From positions 320,777 through 384,776 of the forward strand of contig NW_020312016.1 in the NCBI RefSeq assembly GCF_003144115.1: a stretch of 64,000 nt of DNA, in the 5' to 3' direction. The number at the start of each line of letters is the position of its first letter. Within the stretch, counting starts at the first letter, position 1. The notes beneath the pieces were generated by a model. That model saw nothing but the letters and a program-made list of their open reading frames with translations. It made no database searches and was not told where the DNA came from. Of the stretch, positions 58,324 to 64,000 are shown piece by piece. This DNA is from Tilletiopsis washingtonensis. Its lineage: Eukaryota; Basidiomycota; Exobasidiomycetes; Entylomatales. A program made the position numbers and the translations under genes.

Positions 58324-61300
58324 ATGGCCATCGAGCTCACGCTCACACACGACATCATCGACATGAACGAGCGCCTGTCGCGCAGAGCGGCGCCGCCGCT
58401 CGCCGCGCCGCACCCGCAGGCGTGGCAGAACGACGACGGCTCGCTCAACTGCTCGCCCTTCGCGCGCTGCGTGCTCGTCGACCCGGCGCTGCCGGCCGCC
58501 GGCTTCTTCAATCAGCAAACGTACGTGCTGATCCGGCAGGCACTCGAAGATGCGTCGCCCTTGGCACGGCGCAGCAGCGTGCGCCTGGGCACGTTTCTCG
58601 GCGTCGTGGCCCGCATTGCGCCGGCGGTCGCTGCGCCCGAGGAGCACTGGGCCTCGCGCGTGAGTGCACGGCTCTGCGCAGACTCGCTCCAGGCCCTGTT
58701 CTGACCCGACTCGCTGGCAGGCCGCCGCCGAGCAGATCCGGCAAGACATCTGCGCCTGGCTTGGCATGCACAAGAAGGACGGCATGCTCGACGAGCTCGT
58801 CCGCGCCGCCATCGCCGAGGACGCCGAGAACGAGGCGCAGATGTCGGGCACGGAGCATGACGCGCGCACGCCGCGCTGCGTGCCTGCCGGTGTTCCTCTG
58901 CTCGACTACACGCTCGACCGCCTGCTGCACGCCATCGCTGGCCCAGACCAGCTCTTCGGGGCGGTCATGAGCGTCAGGAGTCTGAATGAGTGGGCATGCG
59001 GCATGGGGCGCGAGGCGCACGGCCTCACTGCCGCACCAGAGCCACTCCAGCCTGCGCCGACGCCGGAGCAGGCGCTGCAGACGTGTGCCAAGGCCCCGGA
59101 GCCGCTGGCGCTCGGAGATTCCGCCTGCAGCGTGCCCACGCTGGTGGGCGTGTATGAAGACGTCCTGCTAGTGGAGAGCGGCCAGCGCCTTGACGGGCTG
59201 CTGCCAGAGGCTGCTGCGCCCGTGCCCGACGAGCAGGCCGTGCCGCAGGGCATGCCGCAGGAGTGGGAGGTGCTCGACGACGCCGCGTGGCCCGAGGACG
59301 CGGAGGCGCAGGAGGCACTGCGCGCCGGCTGCGAGGGCTCGCCCGACCACGACAACAACGAGCTGCCGGCCATCGAGCCGCCCGCCGACCGAGCTGCCGG
59401 GCTCGAGCTCACCGACGACGAGCCGCCCGCCGGCAGCTCGGACCGCGCTGCTGTGCTGCGGCAGCGCATGTCGCTGCTGGCCGGAAAGGCCAAGCTGCAC
59501 ACAGCGCTTGGGCTCGAGAGTCCGACCGGCTGGCGCGCGCGCTGGAATGGTGGTCTCGTCGCCGTCGACGCTGCCGATCCTCGCTTCCAGCGGCTTGTGG
59601 TGTGTGTCTTTGCCATGCCGGACCCTCCTTCCTTCCGCGCCGTTGCTGCTGCGCTCGACGATGCCGGCGTGCACGATCTCCGCCCGGTGCTGGCCGCCCT
59701 CAAGTCTAGCCCGGGCGTCAAGTCAATCAGCCGCAAGGACTGTGCGTGTCTTGCCTGCGCACCAGTATCCGCTGCTGACGCTGCTGCCACACAGCCGCTG
59801 CAAGCAAGATCGCCAAGACGCTGCGCGACCAGTCGTATGAGCTGTATGCCGCTCGCTGTCGCCGGCCGCAGTCGGAGGCTCCGAGCGCATCGCGCGCATC
59901 GCCTGCACCGAGCGCGTCAAGCGTACTGCCCCGCTCCGACCTGCCGAACGCGCTGTGCGATGCTCTGCAGCAAGAGGTGCGTGGCGGCCAGGCCTCGTTG
60001 CCGCGCCTGCGCCAGCTTGTTGTCGATGCCCTGCTCGTGCATCGAGGCGAGGAGGCTGAGCCCCGCTGGCGCACCGTGGCGCAGGAGTACGCCAGCAGCC
60101 GCGGCAGGACGGATGAGGAGCTTCTGCCAGCTCTCACGCATGCAGCTGGGCTGGGCGGCCCTGCCATGTGCGCCTGGGCCGAGGAATCGGGCTGGGGCTG
60201 GACGGTCATCGTGGAAGAAGTTGTGCGCCTAGCCAACGAGCGCCTCGCTGCAGAGCGGGACACGTTCAATCGCCAAGTTGTCCTTGACGACCAGGCTTGG
60301 CACGCCTGGCGGCTGAGCGTGTCCCACTTTCAGCGCGCCTTGCGCGTCCTCCAGCACGAGCTGCCCGAGCGCACCCGCCGGCGTCCGGCGCCCACGCCGG
60401 CATCGACTGCGGCCTCGCCTGCCAAGCGCCGCCGCAATGCGCAGCAGCCCGCAGGCACGTCGTGCGACTGCTTCAGCGACACCGCGGTCGCAGCGATTGT
60501 GGTCGCCACCGAAGCGAAGCTCACCGCACAGCGCGCTGCGGCGCGAGACCTCGACGGGGTCGCCGAGGCCCCCCGCTGGTCCTCGACACGGTCGCTGATC
60601 GCACGCACAGACGAGGTCCGTGGCGATGGCGCGTGCGGCTGGCATGCCCTGGCCGCCCACGACGACCAGGACCCCCTCGAGATGCGCCGCTCTTTCCACG
60701 CTGCTCTACTCGCCGAGCCAGAGCGTTTCCTCCTCACTGTCGACGCAGACGCCGCCGAACCAATGCTGCGCAGTGCCCTGTGCCGCAGCTGCCCCGAGCA
60801 CCCGCCCGTGGGTGGCAATTCGGACACCTGGCTCGACATTGGCTCCATGGGACCCTTTCTCGCCGAGTTCCTGAGCGGTGAGCTGCAGGGCACGCCATGT
60901 CGCGCTGCAGGGCGTGCCAAACTTCTGATCTGACTCGCCTTCCCGACCCTGACAGATCGGCTAGTCGCTCTGCATCCCTCCTTTCTCTCTGCGGGCGCGT
61001 TGCAGGGGGAGACTTACCTCCCGCTACGCCTGCTGCACGAGCCACGCACCCGCGTCATTCTCCACACGGGTGGGAATCACTTCTGCGTGGCTCGCCTGCA
61101 CGGCTCCAGCGGCGGTGACAACGAGCCCTCGAGTCATGGCGTGAGTGTCGTGTGTCGATGCCGCCGAGACGCCCGGCTCACTCTCATGCAGAACCAGAGC
61201 GGCGGTCGCGACAGTGACGACACCACGTCGGGCGGCCACGGCTCTCCCGACTCACTCAGCCTCCCTCCTCCTCAAGAATGGTGGCGCAGAGCCGCTCGGG

Positions 61301-61341
61301 CATTCCAGACTAATGCCTGGGTGTCTCTGGGGCAGCACTAG
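58324..61341 (+). CDS. large protein with C-terminal OTU-type cysteine protease domain
   Basis: Five exons (58324-58659, 58721-59741, 59795-60877, 60956-61140, 61192-61341) encode 924 residues. The first ~690 residues are not recognised. They are acidic in the middle and include helical blocks (QQTYVLIRQALEDASPLARRSSVRLGTFLGVVARI; WTVIVEEVVRLANERLAAERD), with a basic PAKRRRN near residue 675. The C-terminus has the OTU pattern: VRGDGACGWHAL with nucleophile Cys at about residue 733 and HTGGNHFCVARL with His at about 855. OTU domains are deubiquitinases and are also carried by several eukaryotic transposons. Its divergent pairing with the XPG-Fanzor gene suggests a shared element, but no transposase signature is seen. 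Confidence 0.75.
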
Positions 61342-61361
61342 ATGATATCCATCCATCTGCG

Positions 61362-61447
61362 TGACAATTGATGCCCGACGAAGCAAGCTCCTGCGGCGCG
61401 ACAGCGGCTCGCCTCCGCCTCTTGGCCGTCGGAGGGCATCTATGGTC
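61362..61447. repeat. imperfect inverted repeat beyond the OTU gene
   Basis: TGACAATTGATGCCCGAC at 61362-61379 pairs with the complement of 61428-61447 (TGACCATAGATGCCC-TC-CGAC), with two mismatches and a two-base bulge. It starts about 20 nt after the OTU stop codon. Confidence 0.45.
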
Positions 61448-61989
61448 ATTAGAGGTATCCTTCTATGCGGTGGAGACATGGTCCGCACGGGCCCGGCAAC
61501 TTGGGCAGCCGCAGCAAAGCGTGGCACAGGCTCAGGCGCCCGCGTGGCCGTTCAGGAAAGCCTCGCACGGACCGGCTTCGTTCGCGTCGCGAACGAGCCG
61601 GCACGTGACTTTGCTGGCTTTCTGCGCTGCCGCCGCGCACGCCCCGCGCCTGCGACGCGCGACTGACTTGAGTTTGGGGCTACCTCGACCGGCGAGGAGC
61701 GCCAAGCTCTAAGCCGCGGAGTAGCGCTACCGGCCGGGAGAGGCGTGGGAGCGCACTCGGAGCGGTGGTCGGAGACCGAGAGCGGAAGCTTGGTGCTGCG
61801 GTGACGAATCCGCAGACGAAGACGATACACTGGCACGGGTGAGAGTGCCGGTGTCGATCGAGGCAACGCTGTTGTGCAGCGCTACACCTTCGCAGCCGTG
61901 TGACGGGCAGCGGAAGCCGAGCGTGACGTCTACAAGTAGACGCGACGCGCCGAGAGGCCCAGTCGATGAAGACTGCGGCGGCTCGGGTC

Positions 61990-62150
61990 CAAGGAGCTAC
62001 GCCGGGGCTGGCGAAGCGACTCGATCGAGATGCGACGTCGGTGCTGGCGACGCGTCTCAATAGGCGAGAGGCCTCACCGGGGCTGGTGACGGCGGCTCGC
62101 GAAGGGGGCAGAGAGGCCTCACCGGGGCTGGTGACGGCGGCTCAGCGAAC
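61990..62150. repeat. 45-bp tandem repeat, two good copies and one degenerate
   Basis: A 28-base core starting GCCTCACCGGGGCTGG is at 62071-62098 and 62116-62143, period 45. A diverged relative (ACGCCGGGGCTGGCGAAGCG) precedes it near 61990-62025. Confidence 0.65.
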
Positions 62151-62934
62151 AAGGGCAGACTCTGGAGAGAGCGCGCACGAGTCAATTGCTGTGAGAGGCA
62201 ATGTAAAGACAGAGGGGAATAATTGGGTGACATGTGCGCTCGGGGGCTGGCTCGCGTGAGTATAAGAGGGGAGCGCGCCTGTCGAGGAGCGAGACAGGCG
62301 CAGTGCGTCGCGCATGGCGCAAGGAGAGACACTAGGCGCAGCCTGAGTGTCGAGAGAGGAGCCGTCAAAATCGGACGGCGAGGAGGGGCGGCCGCCGGCT
62401 CAGGGGGTGATGAGCCGGCGGCATTAAGGGGCGCACGCGAGCGCTAGGTGCGAGCGATGCCTACGTCCTGCCTGTGCTCGCAGCATCAGGGTAGGTTCGG
62501 CAATCATCGCTGCGACACCCGCCGTGATGGAGGGGGTGATGTGAAAGGAAGAGGTTGAGGAGCCGACGCGGGATGAACCATGCGCGGCGGCAACGAAGGC
62601 GGTGATCGGTTGCTGGGCGTTGCGCAGCGGCGTGTGCGAAGGCGGTGGCGCCGGCTGTGACGAGCGTGAGCAGCGCGATCGCCCCTACCTCTTCCAGATG
62701 ACGAGACGCGGGGATCGGAGGCGAGCGGAGCGGCGAGTCAAAGATTGTTGGAACAAGAACGGTCGGCGAGACGAGGCGGCGGTGAGGAGACGAGTGGCGG
62801 TGATGCGAGGCGTCGCAGGAAAGGGCGCAGTGTCGGCGACGATGAGGCGTCGGCGCGTGCGTCCCGCAGCGGCGTCGGCACGGACCGCGAGATCGCTCTA
62901 TAGGGGCTGCGCGACAGGGGCCGGCGAGCGACGG

Positions 62935-63060
62935 CGACGAAGCCGTGGCGTCGCACGGACTCTGCGATGTGAGGCGCGCGCAGCCCTGATCGCAATTCGA
63001 CGAAGCCGTGGCGTCGCACGGACTCTGCGATGTGAGGCGCGCGCAGCCCTGATCGCAATT
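62935..63060. repeat. perfect 63-bp tandem duplication
   Basis: The unit at 62935-62997, beginning CGACGAAGCCGTGGCG, is repeated without visible change at 62998-63060. The identity implies a recent duplication or active homogenisation. Confidence 0.85.
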
Positions 63061-63770
63061 GCGGCGGCGGCGGCGACGCGCGAGAGCGAGATGCGCCGCG
63101 AGGCGACTTGATGAGACCCGCGAGGGATGCTGCTCGGCGTTGCTCTGACGCTGCTGGCGGCTGTCGTGCCTGCACCTGCACCTGCTGCAGGCATCGCCGA
63201 GCGCCGGCGCGGCACTCAGACGCATCGGAGCAGCTGCCCCGCGCCACCTCGCGCCGCTGTCCTTCCCTGCCGCGCTGCCGAGCCGAGCAAAGGGTGCCGC
63301 GCGCGGCGCGTGCGGAGCACGGCAGAGCAGCAGGGCACGGCAGCGGTCGCAGCGCAGCAGCACGACGACGACGCCCACCTCCCGCTCGTCTGCCGCCGCC
63401 TTCGCAGCGCAGCGCGCCGCCGTCCGACTTGCGACTTCTCGCTCCGCCGCTCCCGTCCTGCACCTGCACCTGCGTCTTGCAACTGACTCTGACCGCTGTC
63501 GCCGCCGCTGCCCGGGGCCTGTCTTGCTGTCGCAGCGCCGGCCTGGCTCGTCGCTCCTCCTTCTCCTTCTCCTCCACCCCATCACTCACTCACCCGCGCT
63601 TCTCTGCTCTGCTGGACACGCTCCGCCTTCTGGACCTGCACTCAGCGCCTGCATCTCGCCGCCCGCGACCCTTCTCGCCGTTCCGTCGTCGCCGCCGCCG
63701 GCCTCGCTCGGCCCTCGTCGCACCTCTCCCTTTCCCTTGCGTCGGCCAGTCGGTGCCGACCTGAGCCGCC

Positions 63771-64000
63771 ACGCTGTCGTCTCGCAAGCGTCCCGCCTCG
63801 TCTCCGGCCGACTCGGAAGTCGAGCTTCCCACCGTCGCCTCTCAGCAGCAGCAGCGCCAACAGCAGCAGGCCGGTCCGCCGCGCTTTGCCGACGCCGTCG
63901 CCGCCGCCGTCGCAGCCAGCGGCGCTGCGGGCTCCGGCTCCGCCGCTGCGCCCCCCAGCAGCAGCTCGTCGTCGCAGTCGCGCGACGAGGGCCGCAAGCA
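63771..64000 (+). CDS. 5' part of a gene running off the right edge
   Basis: From 63771 one plus-strand frame is open to the window end (75 codons) with protein-like low complexity: KRPASSPADSEVELP, a QQQQRQQQQ run, RFADAVAAAVAASG, then Ser-rich sequence and RDEGRK. It follows a CTC-rich leader. No ATG is in frame. An in-frame TGA at 63762 is followed by GCCGCCACG, an ideal start context around ACG. Alternatively the exon begins at an acceptor within CTCGCAAG near 63788. The product is not identifiable from this fragment. Confidence 0.45.

Larger units (their letters stand above)
61342..63770. other. 2.4-kb repeat-bearing region without a clear gene
   Basis: This region lies right of the OTU gene. 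It contains an imperfect inverted repeat just after the OTU stop, two tandem-repeat patches (61.98-62.15 kb and 62.94-63.06 kb) and a pyrimidine-rich leader from about 63.5 kb for the edge gene. Open frames are Arg-rich and lack domains. Confidence 0.5.

Noticed and set aside
53241-61341. Inserted large DNA virus segment (Fanzor and FEN-like genes occur in such viruses)
   Set aside because: No capsid, packaging ATPase or polymerase sequence is seen, and all genes carry host-style introns. A host or plain transposon setting is simpler.
62935-63060. Possible CRISPR or terminal repeat
   Set aside because: Only two adjacent, abutting copies without spacers. It is a tandem duplication.

Overview
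This window is nuclear DNA from a GC-rich, intron-rich fungus, most likely a basidiomycete. The support is short spliceosomal introns (about 50-80 nt, mostly GTGAGT donors, CTGAC-like branch sites and CAG acceptors), pyrimidine-rich leaders and protein families typical of that phylum. A StuA-type APSES regulator resembling the smut Ust1 group points towards Ustilaginomycotina, but that placement is an inference. All gene models were spliced by eye, and every splice junction was checked for reading-frame continuity.

Layout, left to right. A CorA-family Mg2+ transporter (minus strand, cut by the left edge) and a CENP-L/Fta1-like kinetochore gene (minus). A gene-free stretch of about 4 kb, then the APSES regulator (plus), convergent with a bHLH-zipper factor (minus). 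SLY1 (ER-Golgi SM protein) and MCM3 (replicative helicase) lie head to tail, with two MluI cell-cycle boxes ahead of MCM3. Next come a 1,595-residue disordered coiled-coil protein, GLE1 (mRNA export, minus), a small possibly mitochondrial protein divergent from it, and a C2H2-like zinc-finger gene. These are followed by a CsbD-like stress protein (minus), a membrane-anchored endonuclease/exonuclease/phosphatase-fold enzyme (minus), an Ish1/Msc1-type stress protein (plus), an allantoate-permease-family transporter (minus), a conserved-looking orphan (plus), an AT-hook protein (minus) divergent from a Zn2Cys6 factor (plus), and a mitochondrial short/branched-chain acyl-CoA dehydrogenase (minus).

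The outstanding region is about 53.2-61.4 kb. On the minus strand is a Fanzor, the eukaryotic relative of TnpB and an RNA-guided nuclease family. Its RuvC Asp-Glu-Asp residues and four-cysteine zinc finger all appear present. Directly upstream on the same strand is an XPG/FEN1-type nuclease with all seven family acidic positions present. A phase-matched 208-nt intron would join the two into one polypeptide of about 1,340 residues through a Lys/Arg-rich linker. Compact hairpins follow the Fanzor stop codon, where the guide-scaffold RNA (omega RNA) of this family is encoded. A divergently transcribed 924-residue gene ending in an OTU-type cysteine protease domain shares the 603-bp promoter region. 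The block is bordered by gene-poor DNA on the left and tandem-repeat DNA on the right. It looks like an accessory or mobile island in an otherwise ordinary housekeeping neighbourhood.

The last 230 bases open into another coding region that runs off the right edge.
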